Source: Paraspadella gotoi (Eukaryota > Chaetognatha). From it: a stretch of DNA of 64,000 bases. The position numbers and the translations under genes are program-made. The notes beneath the pieces are model-generated. The model was not told the DNA's origin. It searched no databases and saw only the letters and a list, made by a program, of their open reading frames with translations. Each line of letters opens with the position of its first letter. The first letter of the stretch is position 1. The DNA is taken from NCBI GenBank assembly GCA_051294375.1, contig CM119266.1:16858087-16922086 (forward strand). The letters are read 5' to 3'. Positions 37,414 to 47,437 of this stretch are shown here, one piece after another.

Positions 37414-39420
37414 TCCTTTCTCCATCTCTATCGCTCTCTTTTGCATAATGGATCGTTCCTCTCAGTTCCGGTGACCCGCAACCAGGGGGCAGAAGCGGAG
37501 GCGCCGGCGACAGGGTCGGTGAGACGATGCCGGAGGCGACATAGAGACGCTCCGTATTTTAAGGGTTGGCGCGGGCCGAGGAGGAAATGGAAAAAATAAG
37601 AAAGATGCGACTTGTAAACATCAAGCTCTGTCTCTCGTCGCTATGGTTAGAAAAGGGGTTTAGCAACCACAAATGCGCTTGCGAGCGCTCATGCGTTGGA
37701 TCCATCGCGGCTGAGATCATACGGCGCGAGAAACATAAGTCTTTTAATCTCCGTCGTCGTTACGCTTATAAATTTGTTCGTCTCGAGAAGACTCGGCGTC
37801 GTCAATTTCTCTGCGGCTTCAACTTAACTTAATGGAACATCGACCGTCAGACTGGGCTCTATTATGAAAAATATGAGCGTTTCGTATTAAATAGAATTTA
37901 ACAGGTGTTTTCATATAAATCATCTTGTTTAAAGAAATAAATTTTAGCAGATTTTAACAGTCAAGCAGACAATCTTTTACAAATCCGTATGGTGTATAAG
38001 TGTCGTTATATATTATTCGTTAAAACTTTTTTTTTCGTTTAACGACAATAACTTGGTTTTGCTTTGACGCGCAGACTCACAACTTCCCGGTTAAAGTAAA
38101 AAAAAATTTTCCCTGGCGCCAGCCTGTTAGCCACATATTTTCTTTCCGTTTTCCCATTTGAGCTTCTCACACTTAGCCATACTCTCTTCGGCTACTACTT
38201 CTTTTGGAATTCTAAAATTTTACAAATTAAGAAAGGTTCTGGCGGTAGGGTGAGCCTCTATCCTGAGAACAATTTCGATTGTAACGTTTTTACGTTGCGA
38301 TTTTCCTTTCAAATCGCCGAAGAATTCGAAACAAAAAAGTCAGTTTCCGCAGAATTACAAAGTTCAAGGGGATTTGCGACTTCCTTATGAAGATTCACGG
38401 GCGTGTCCTCGTCTTCCTAGTCGTCGTCGTTGTGGTCGTCGTCGTCGTCGTCATCGGCAGCAGAAGGCGAAACGCCAGAGTTGATTTATGTCGGAGGAAG
38501 AGATAGGTTAAGGGGAAGTGAGGGCCGAATCCCCCGCCGCCCGGATTCGAATCGCGAGGGAGGAGAGGTGAATTCGGGTGAGGAGGTGAGGCTCGAAACG
38601 TGTGGCTGCGAATACGAAGAAGAACGCGGAATGAAGGAGTGTCAGATTTTGGGAAGAGGGAAGGGAAGGTTAAGATTCACTTTAAAAGGGATTACTATAA
38701 AGGGAAATACGGATCGCTCCACGTCTAAGGGTGAGTCTAAGATGGAGAAGAAAAGAAGGAAAGTCGGGCGGATTTTCGAAGGGCGAGGATCCTGGGTCCG
38801 AGCGAGAGGGGACTCGTTGATGGGAGTACGAACTCGATGGAAACGAGTCTTCGGTTCGAGGACGAAAAGGGAATCAATTACCTGTCAAGGTCGAACTCGG
38901 AACTCGAGGAAAAAAAAAAAACTGGCGAAACCCGAAGAGGGCGAGGCAATCGCAACCGAAAAAAAAAGAGCAATGGAATCGCGGAATAAAAAAAAAGAAT
39001 GGACAAAACAGGGCAATGGAATGGCGAGGCCGCGAGGGTCGCGCCGAATGGAGTGAGGGAGGAGAGGAGAGGGAGAGAGAGAGAGAGAGAGAGATAGGGG
39101 ATAGAAAAGGAAAGTAGAAAGGCCAAGTTATTTATTCTTGGGGGGAACGACTGGAGCAGGGAAAAGAGGAAAGCTCGGAGAAGCGGTTAACTGCGTAATC
39201 GATTTTTCTTTTTTCCCTTAATTCTTCTTTCCTTCCATAAACAACCCTGATTGCGAGCCTTAATGCTTCTACATTTTGCGCTTTTCCCAGTTCTATTAGA
39301 TTTTTTTTTCTTTGTTAGCTTTTTATCCAATCTTAGTAAAAAAAATAATGTATTAACAAACTCATACATGGGAGTGAATAAACGAGACTGTGAGAGAGTC
39401 TTGATTGAAAGCTTGCAGGG
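37414..39420. other. Unassigned sequence
   Basis: GC-rich patches at 37470-37600 and a purine-rich tract at 38420-39100 (GA run 39070-39095). A 208-codon frame at 38430-39056 has no ATG at its first codon and is Arg/Lys/Glu/Gly-rich low complexity. No gene called. Confidence 0.4.
37479..37492 (+). promoter_or_regulatory. CTCF-like core
   Basis: CAACCAGGGGGCAG resembles the core CCACYAGGGGGC bound by CTCF in bilaterian animals. A single chance match is quite possible. Confidence 0.15.
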
Positions 39421-39552
39421 ACCTGCTATGTCATTATCTTGTAAGAGTGATGGAGGCCTTAAACCACCAAAGCCTGTCCAAAGTCGGGGGCAAGATATCT
39501 TGTTTATTAAATGAATGGATAATTTTCATATTGGTTGTACCAATTTCATGTA
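39421..39552 (+). repeat. Dispersed repeat family D, copy
   Basis: Ordered motifs GTAAGAGTGATGGAGG, CTTAAACCACCAA-GCCTG-CCAAAGTC, GGCAAGATA-CTT-TTTATT, AAATGAATGGATAATTTT and ATATTGGTTGTAC. The same string occurs inverted at 62808-62920 and in part at 61210-61305. No coding capacity. Confidence 0.78.
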
Positions 39553-39725
39553 GATATAGGAAGTCAATTGATTAAAAATAGCTCCTTTCTGTTTGAGTTA
39601 ATTTTGATTAGACTCTTAGAGTGTTTTTTATCTATGCTTGCCATTGTCAATACGTAAATATTACATTTTTGTTGGTGTCCACTCTCAATGAAAACGCGCC
39701 TCTCCTTTCCCGCTTGATTTGGACG

Positions 39726-39757
39726 TGACGTCACCCTCGGAACGTGGCGCGACGTCA
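39726..39757. promoter_or_regulatory. Pair of CRE-like sites in a CpG-rich block
   Basis: TGACGTCA at 39726-39733 and CGACGTCA at 39750-39757, both followed by CCC, in a GC-rich stretch (39710-39850). A minus-strand candidate exon overlaps, so promoter identity is uncertain. Confidence 0.3.
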
Positions 39758-39976
39758 CCCGAACCGTGGCGGGTCTTCGACCGTGACTCGAGCCGACGAG
39801 TCCCGAGGGAGGAACCCAGCGTGAAAGCGAGGTGGTCGTTTGGCCGCCTTTAATCGTCGCCTCTCTTCGCTCGAATTCCTCATCGTTGTCGTCATATCAC
39901 GTGACTCATCTTCGTCATTTGCGTCGTCTTTATAGTCGTCCTCGTTTTGTCTCTTCAAGGTCGTTATCTTTATCAT
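39755..39976 (-). CDS. Candidate acidic exon, minus strand, unrecognised
   Basis: A minus-strand open frame of 73 codons with uneven, protein-like composition: an acidic part (RQNEDDYKDDANDEDE) and then a basic part (SSEERRRLKAAKRPPRF). It ends at TGA right at the CRE-like sites. Acceptor-like AG dinucleotides near the start would allow in-frame joining to the candidate exon at 40130-40293, which ends in phase 0. A second frame beginning ATGGACGATGAT competes. No domain recognised. Confidence 0.28.
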   Translation of the reverse strand: MIKITTLKRQNEDDYKDDANDEDESRDMTTTMRNSSEERRRLKAAKRPPRFHAGFLPRDSSARVTVEDPPRFG

Positions 39977-40129
39977 CGTCCATGGTAATGATTTTTATGG
40001 AGGAAAAATCTTTCTTTTTTTTTCTCACTAAAGTTTAAGAGTCGTCAACTTAGCCTCCGGAAATCCCTCGCTTTCTACCCTTCGGTTTATTTTCGAAAAT
40101 TTCTTACAATTCTGTCTTCATTCTTTGAC

Positions 40130-40293
40130 TCTTTGTTGTCAGAATAGTCGTCGTTGTCGTCGTCGTCGTCGTCGTTGTCGTCCTCGTCTTTGAATCCGAA
40201 ATCGATTTTGTGATTCAGAGACGAAATCAAATGACGCGCGAGTCTTTTGTTTCCAATTTTTCGCGCGTGGAACAAGATTTGAAAAAAGAACAA
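40130..40293 (-). CDS. Candidate acidic exon, minus strand, unrecognised
   Basis: The minus-strand frame reads ...KIGNKRLARHLISSLNHK then an acidic Asp-rich stretch partly built on GAC repeats, and ...SKNEDRI followed by a good donor (ATT|GTAAGAAA). The 5' boundary is unclear because upstream is poly-T/GTTT. A second frame (40139-40384) is also open, so the call is tentative. Confidence 0.28.
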
Positions 40294-40660
40294 ACAAACA
40301 AAAAAAAAAAAAAATGGGGAACTGAGAATTTTTCCGAGAATAATAGAGTGTGTTGTCTTGTGCTGCGTTGCGTTTTTTTTTCACTGTGATGAAATTGACT
40401 TGGAGCTATGTGAATGTCTGACCTGTACGTAAATTATAAAAATATAAAGAACATGAGGAAAGTTTAGAAGCTAAACTTTGTCATTTATAAAATATTTAAG
40501 ATAAAAAAGATTTAAATACGTAGATTTTAGTATTTACTTTTCGTTTTAACAGAAATCAGGATTATCTTTTTGCATTATTTTGTATCTCTCTCCACGCATT
40601 ACCTCCAACAACGTTATCATCACTCTCATGAGCCATTAGTTCAGAAATAATTTTATGCGA

Positions 40661-40662
40661 GC

Positions 40663-40694
<32 letters not shown>

Positions 40695-40732
40695 GGAGAG
40701 AGAGAAGAGAGAGAGAGAGAGGAGAGAGAGGG

Positions 40733-40801
<69 letters not shown>
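40661..40801. repeat. (GA)n compound microsatellite
   Basis: About 140 bp of GA with regular GG and AA interruptions. The minus-strand Ser/Leu frames here are spurious. Confidence 0.93.
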
Positions 40802-42981
40802 ACGTGGCCGAACGTGCGGTGAATATCGGTAGGCCTCGTTTGACCCTCGCACGCATAAAAAAATGACATACGACGCGAATGTTGACGACGACTACAATTT
40901 CGAAGATGTGGACGACCTTGTTGAGTATCGACTTTATAAAGCGATCCTTCGCTCGAGACGGAGATCGGGATCAATATCACTATTAAATTTATAAAGGAGG
41001 GAGAGAACTTTAAATAACCAAAGTTTTGTTTATTTTCGGCAACGGGAAAATATTTTTATTACAATAAAAAACTCGGACATGTTTCGACTCAGATTTCGAG
41101 ATTTTTCGAGCGAAAAATCGTTTGCGAAAGCTGAAGTGAAAAATGATGTCTCACATTGTCTCACTATGACTCACATTATTTGTCAAAACTTTAAACTTTA
41201 TACAAACGATTTTGCGTTGATGAAAACTCTAATTCTGAAAACATGTCCGTGTTTTTTATTTATTTTTTTTTTATTGCCGAAACCAAACAACAAAACATTC
41301 GTTATTTAGTCTTCAAACGCAATGAAATTTAAAGGAAACTACACAAAAAGAGGGAACTAAAAGTTTCACAACAATTACAGAAAGCCGAAGAATCGTTAAT
41401 TTTTCCCGCTAATTCAACCACGTTACCTTCTCGCGTCCAGGTGTTGGCGCGACCGCGTCTGACGCTCCGTCGCACCTTGACGTGGCTCTTGTCAACTCCC
41501 CCGAGGTTACTTTTCTGCCAGCGATGCTTTCCAGACTTTTGCTGGCTGCCAAAACAAAAGGGGCCATCATAGCAGACGACGATGACGACGACAACAAAGA
41601 AGATTAATAAAAACAACTAATATTAATATTTTGTTAATGTATTTTGTCGTATCGTCGGGGGCAAGATTCTAACTGTTTGAAGAAGATCGAATAATCTACG
41701 TTTACTAGTTTTTAATAAAGTAAAAATAGCAGTTTTGAAACGAGGTGTATTCACACCGCCTCACGTCCACCATCCTTCAGCCAAATCCATTGGCTCAGAG
41801 GGGGAACACACCATCCCAAGCGTACTGTTCCATCCATAGTCCTAACGACTTCCCTCTGCGTTGGCAAGCTTGTTTTACCTCCGTTTGGTTTCAATTTTCA
41901 ACTGTGGTCTCATCCCTTTTTTTTATATTCATTTTTTCAACAACAACAATTTTTTTGTATTCTCGTTAAATAATTTGATTTCTGCTTATTTTTTCAATTT
42001 TTTTTTCTGTTATTTCGTGACTTACACCGAGTAAAATTAAGCTCTATTCATTAACTAATAATTTAATAAGAAAATCTATTTAAAACCGTAATTCGCTGCC
42101 AGTTCCTCCACTCTCCTTTCCCGAAGCATGATAAGAAAAAATCCGAAGCTGCCTCAATTGAGAAACCTTCGCTCGATGCGATATCAGGTATCTCTCGTTA
42201 GGACCTTGCAGCCGTCCCTAAATTTCAAACGATGTCCTAATGCGGATATATGCGCTAGTTATGCAAATAAACTTCTTTGTCTCCAGTTCTTTCGCGTAGA
42301 AGAAGGACGACGACGGCGACGATGCTAATTACAAAACCGATTATTGGCTCGTTGTTTTGGCGAGACAATTTTTTTTTTTTCATTTCTTGAGATAAGTAAT
42401 TATAATACTTTTATATTGCGTATGTTAAGAAAAAGAAAAAAAAATCGTTTTTCGCCTTTCGTGTGCGAAATCAAAGGTTCACGATGCTTTGCTTCTCTAT
42501 TTCACTTGATTTGTGATTATCGGTAAAAAAAAAGTAAGTGGAATGTAGCTTCTCTTGCCTCCTCGCCTACAATGATACAACCCTGGGCTTGGATCCGGGC
42601 TCGAGGGTTTTTTCACAATCTTAATAACAACAAGAACATTTATCAACTTCATTTTTTAGTTATATATTTTTTTTATTTAGTCGATTAGTTTGTCTACGTC
42701 AATAAGTGAAAATTATTTTCCTAACCCTAACGTGTTTCCTTACATTTATATATTTGTATATTTTCATAACGCAGATATTTTTAATTATATATGTGTTTTA
42801 TTCGTTTACAACAATTAGTTGAAACAGTACATTCAAAAGGGCATACAGCATTACAGATAAACGCATAAATTGTACAGTTTACAATTCAACAAAATATAAA
42901 TATTTAAATTAACAGAACGAAAAAAAAAAAAATCAACAATAAGCTGACAAGATTTTTAGAATATTGTTTCTATAAACTCAT
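40802..42981. other. Unassigned sequence
   Basis: AT-rich with no supported exon. TCGGACATGTTTCG at about 41074-41087 resembles part of the foldback loop at 43061-43120. Confidence 0.4.
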
Positions 42982-43169
42982 CGTTATTTCCTTTCGTTTC
43001 GTTGTGTTTGGATGATAGAAGACGTTTTAGATTGTTTAAACAACGATTTTATTATTATAAGACGGACATGTTTCGGCTTTAGTCATACAAGCCTTCATCG
43101 GCGTCAAAGATATTTGTGGTTTATAATAATAAAATCGTTGTTTAAACAATCTAAAACGTCTTCTATAAT
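42982..43169 (-). mobile_element. Foldback fragment with hammerhead-like core, probably Penelope-like element terminus
   Basis: Two perfect 46-bp inverted arms (43015-43060 and 43121-43166) enclose a 60-base loop. The whole is flanked by an 11-bp direct repeat, TATAAACTCAT (42971-42981 and 43170-43180), which looks like a target-site duplication. On the minus strand the loop contains GACG-CCGATGA, then a stem II GGCTT...AAGCC, then GAAAC-ATG-TC and CGTC. GACG pairs with CGTC as stem I, and CATG gives the minimal stem III. This is the layout of type I hammerhead ribozymes known from Penelope-like retroelements. The core has C in place of U in CUGAUGA and one extra A before stem II. No reverse-transcriptase ORF is present, so this is a terminal remnant. 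Confidence 0.7.
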
Positions 43170-43360
43170 TATAAACTCATAAATTTAATGCAGCTACGAT
43201 TCACAGGAGAGCGAATGAGTTGCGTTACGACGACCTTCGCCAAAACATCGTTTACTTTAAGGTCGAGATAAACACGGTTTCCCGCTGCGAAACTGTCATC
43301 GCTGTCGACATTCGGTTCGTCGTCGTCGTCGTTTCGTCGTCTTAGGCAGCGCACTGTCAT
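43169..43360 (-). CDS. Candidate small acidic ORF or exon, minus strand
   Basis: ATG at 43360 and 63 codons: an acidic start (RRNDDDDEPNVDSDDS) then FAAGNRVYLDLKVNDVLAKV and more, ending next to the foldback element. An internal donor-like AAA|GTAAACG would end it earlier. The GAC repeat contributes to the acidic part. Composition looks protein-like but no family is recognised. Confidence 0.25.
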   Translation of the reverse strand: MTVRCLRRRNDDDDEPNVDSDDSFAAGNRVYLDLKVNDVLAKVVVTQLIRSPVNRSCIKFMSL

Positions 43361-44659
43361 CTTATCCGTAATAGTTGACTCTTCAATTGTGTCTCTTGTC
43401 TTTGTGATGTTTCACATTCACGGCCTCGAATCGTCGCCCTCCCCACCTCACTCCCTCCCTCCCCGAGTCTCCGCTATTTCTTAATCTTCTTAACTTCCTA
43501 CGAGAAAGGATGACTTTCGCTCCGCACTTATGTAGCACTATTCGCCGTCGCTGAATAGTTCCATTTTTCAATTTGCCGCAAAGTAGTCGCAGGCCCGTTT
43601 CCCTTCTCGCTTCGATAAATTGACTCAAGACCCAGAGTGTCTCCTCGCCTTTGTTAAAAACTGTTTCAAACCTTCTGGTAATCTTTCTCCACTTTTAGAT
43701 CCAACCTTTTTACTCTCCCTGCACTTTCATTCCATACAATCTATTCTCTCTCTTTACTCGCTTTTCCTAAACGACTTCCTTTTGATCCAAACGTCCATCT
43801 AAGATTTCCCTTCACAACATTGATCTCCTTACTCCAAACTCCTTCAGTCGCCCTGAATCATGGTTTTTGCACTGACGTTGCTACAACAATCTCCTTAGCA
43901 ACGTTGCGGAAGACTTCGTCGTCCATTTTCGCCTGTCACCTTTCATGACGCCCGAGATGTCACTTCCAGACGTCGAAATAACAGTCGTTCCAAATTAGTT
44001 TCCGTCCGAATTCCGACTTGAAAAGCAGAAAATTCGTTTAAGTGGACACTGGACATATTATGTACTTATGTATTAACATATTACCACATAAAAGAGAAGT
44101 ATCAGAAACTGACACCAAAAAAACTTTACAAGGTCTGTAACGAATTAGAATAAAAAATTTCATTCTATCACATATGCAGTTATTTTTCATGGGAAGCTTC
44201 ATACAATGACTAACTGTAACTCAAAGTGTCTATCCACTGCAGCAAGACTAAATTCAGGTGGCATCAAGTCTGCATCGGTCGGTCAAATTATTTACTTTCT
44301 CAACAATTTATTGATAGTCTCTGGCTTGCAACGGAATGGAAACCAGATGAAGAATAAATATATTCTCATCAATCCTTAAAATACCTTGTAAGAACCCATT
44401 AATGTTTGGCACAGAGAAAAACCATCTGCCAAATTACATTCTTTCTTCATTCTTTCTTTCTTGCTTACTTTCTTGCCAATAAAGCTCGAGATGCAAGATG
44501 ATAGCTGAAGCACCTGGGTGACTTTTATAATTTTGGATTGGGGTTTTATTCAAAAAAGTTTTCAACTCTTGGTGTTCTCCTGTGAAATTGAGTTGCATCT
44601 TGTTGATTGATTACATAAATGTTCATTAGTATAATGTTGTTCGTTCCTCACTTTCAGAA
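43361..44659. other. Unassigned sequence
   Basis: No supported gene. A minus-strand frame at 43383-43628 lacks splice and domain support. AT-rich from 44000. Confidence 0.4.
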
Positions 44660-44665
44660 TTTTAA

Positions 44666-44886
44666 TTGAAGTTAAATTTAGAAATTTTACTACGCCTTAT
44701 TGTTGAACCACTTGATGAGCTTTTTAAAGGGTTTCGTTTTGAGTCTGATTTGCTCTTAGGGTTGTTGAAGAATAAAGAGAGTCGGGAAAAACGGCGCAGT
44801 ATTGATGGAATTTTGTTCGTAGAAGGTTTAGTAATCCACATTTCTTCTTCAAAAGAGTTTTCATCTTCTTCGGGCGAGGCGTCTCA
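44666..44886 (-). CDS. Candidate C-terminal exon, minus strand
   Basis: A minus-strand frame reads DASPEEDENSFEEEMWITKP, then a Ser/Lys/Arg-rich tail (ILRRFSRLSLFF, SSSSGSTIRRSK) ending in TAA. Composition is protein-like and not driven by a microsatellite. However, the sequence before it on that strand is a purine (GA)n run, a poor splice-acceptor context. An ATG at 44846 would give a 59-residue ORF. Confidence 0.25.
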
Positions 44887-44903
44887 CTCTCGCTTACGCT
44901 TAA

Positions 44904-44905
<2 letters not shown>

Positions 44906-44975
<70 letters not shown>
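44906..44975. repeat. (CT)n microsatellite
   Basis: About 70 bp of CT with one TTT interruption. Confidence 0.92.
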
Positions 44976-44978
<3 letters not shown>

Positions 44979-45019
44979 CTTCCTCCGATTTCGAGGCGAG
45001 ATCCCAGAATCACGCGAGG

Positions 45020-45860
45020 TAATCTTAATCTCACTTAGCAAATTCACCGATTCATTCCTTGCTTCTCTCTCATTCTATCCTCTCTCACTCTCTCTCATTC
45101 TCTCCCACTCTCTCCTTCTTTCTCTTTTTTTGTTTTCACCATTTTTTTATTACCCTTTTTCTTTTATCGCTTTCACTTCTGATTATAGCCTCCGGGAGGA
45201 CTTGGAAAATTACCAGGATAAGCGTGACTTGAGTCTAGGTCCTTCCCCTGCTCCCTGAGCTTCTCGACCGGTTTTTAGTTGCGTCGGTCGGTCCGTCGGT
45301 CCGTCTGTCCGTCGGTCTGTCCCACTTACGTTAAAAACGCTTATAACTTGCCTATAGTTTGTTGCTCATTTGTTAAAAATCAAATCTAAGCGACTACTGG
45401 CGCCGCCTTTTGTTTTTAGAGAATTCTTAGTAGAAAAAACAAAGTTTTAATAATTTTTTACAACGAAAAAGAAAGGTTAATACATCATGTCTACCAAAAA
45501 AATCTTATAGACTATAAGGAATAAATGACATGATAAGTAAAAAGAAATGTAATGCGGCGCAACACCTTGGAATAACCGTTCTTTGTTCCTTTCTAAGTCG
45601 CTTAACGTTTCCGTTAAACAAATAATGTTGGTGACACCTCTCGTTCATAGTAATACAAAGCAAACCTTGCCAAGATTACCTGACAGATCCAAAATCCAAA
45701 ATCTGTCACTCTAACTCTCTCACAAATATTCACGATATATCTTTCTCTCTTTTTGATACCCGGATATTTATTCTGAGCCCGCACTAACGCACTCCGATTT
45801 TAAATTCATCAGTTTCTTTCTCCTTATTGTCCCACGCCCTTCACTCTTCCATGTCAATTT
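45020..45860. other. Unassigned sequence with one weak exon candidate
   Basis: 45188-45235, after TTCTGATTATAG, is open as LREDLENYQDKRDLSL, but its donor (GTCCTT) is weak. A CGGTCCGT tract at 45286-45345 followed by AAAAACGC resembles the (GTCC)n edge of the 22-kb array. Nothing firm. Confidence 0.3.
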
Positions 45861-45868
45861 AATCTCTC

Positions 45869-45920
<52 letters not shown>

Positions 45921-45988
45921 CCTCCTCTCTCTCCTCTCTCTCCTCTCCCCCTCTCTCTCTCTCTCTCTCCCCTCTCCTCTCTCTCTTT
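45861..45988. repeat. (CT)n compound microsatellite
   Basis: About 128 bp of CT with frequent CC and TT interruptions. Confidence 0.92.
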
Positions 45989-46132
45989 TATTTTCAAGTT
46001 TTACCTCGATTAGTATTCACGTCCCAATCCGCTAGAGGGACGTTTTGTCAGCGACTCTGTCGGCGTCTCGAATGTTTCCACTTATTCTTTCTCACGATCT
46101 TTTTTCTCTTCCCTTTTTTTTTTACTCTCCTC

Positions 46133-46340
46133 TTATTTAATTTTTCTACCAATATATTTTCTCAGCTGATTAATACGTTTTTTAGACTCAATATTTTCCC
46201 CATTGATAATGAATACTTCGTCGACGTCCTCGGGGCCGACGTCATCATCGTCGTTTTTAGACGCCAATCGAATTTTCGCGACTCCATGAGTTGGACCTCG
46301 ATAGCCAAGTGTGAAAACTTCTTCGGGAAAGAGAAGAAAA
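46133..46340 (-). CDS. Candidate terminal exon, minus strand, unrecognised
   Basis: On the minus strand a pyrimidine-rich acceptor (GATTTTCTTTTATTCCAATAG) is followed by an open frame FLLFPEEVFTLGYRGP, THGVAKIRLASKNDDDDV, GPEDVDEVFIINGENIESKK, RINQLRKYIGRKIK and a stop at 46133. Length, composition and acceptor make it the best of the minus-strand candidates. It lies 130 bp upstream of the FGD start in the opposite direction, so its upstream exons would have to lie inside FGD intron 1. None was found. Confidence 0.35.
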
Positions 46341-46472
46341 CTATTGGAATAAAAGAAAATCAAACAAAAGGCGGCGACCGGACGGCCCGTCAAAAACACT
46401 TAAAACATGTAATCTAAAACCAAAAAACTAAATAAAATAATAAAATACAGAAAAAATAAACAAACGTCGAGA

Positions 46473-46767
46473 ATGGGCGAAGCGGATGAGGAGTCGACGA
46501 AGGTGTTGACCGAAGTGCTGCTGACGCAAAACGGCACCGAATTTTCGCCCAACGACGCCGGGTGGACTAAAGTCGTCATCGGAGCATGTTGCCCGGGCTC
46601 CGGCGCCGAGGGTCACATGGTCAAAAGGGCACCGTTTTCCGCGGCGTCGACGGCGCCGACGCAGAACGGCGTCGCCAACTCGGATAACGACGACGAAATC
46701 CCGGGGAAACGGAAAGCGGTTATTCGACTTCAGCCGGCGTCTCGGGTTATGCATCGGAAGAGAGATG
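46473..46767 (+). CDS. FGD: FGD exon 1: N-terminal region
   Basis: Encodes residues 1-98, from [17 protein letters not shown] to MHRKRD, and ends in phase 1 at GATG|GTGAGC. GC-rich against AT-rich flanks. It joins exon 2 as GAT. Further exons inside the 3.5-kb intron 1 cannot be excluded. Confidence 0.8.
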
Positions 46768-46779
46768 GTGAGCGAAGAC

Positions 46780-46817
<38 letters not shown>

Positions 46818-47132
46818 CGATGATGATTTTTCGGATCATGATTTTTCGGATGATGATTATGATTGTGATTAGAATAGGATAATGATAATGATCCTGTTGA
46901 TGACGAGCATGATGATGATGACGATGATTATGCAACCCTTTTTTGACTACAATAATTTACGGTGTTTTGACGATAGGAATGATACCTAATGAAAATTATT
47001 TATGCAAGGAATCAAAATAAAGATTTTTATTTAAAAAAAAAATCCGGAATATTTTTGGAGGCTAAATTAAGGGCAAAAAGGATGACCTATGACCCTATAC
47101 GTGGCTTGAATCTTCTCTTCTCTCTTCTCCTC

Positions 47133-47174
<42 letters not shown>

Positions 47175-47349
47175 CTTCTCTCCTCTCTCTTCTCCTCTCT
47201 CTCTCTCTCTCCCTCCTCCTTGATGTCTATCCAACGGCCTTTCGCCCTCGGGGAAGACGGGACGTGGACTGCCCTGAACCCTATTAACTGATCACGACGC
47301 GGATGAATTCACAGATGGAAAAAAACCGGTTGTTTTTCTAACGATGATA

Positions 47350-47437
<88 letters not shown>

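Noticed and set aside
38430-39056. 208-codon plus-strand ORF
   Set aside because: Purine-rich low complexity (Arg/Lys/Glu/Gly), no ATG at the first codon, no domain and no splice support.
41066-41100. Second hammerhead-like motif
   Set aside because: Only TCGGACATGTTTCG matches; stem II and the CUGAUGA side are missing.
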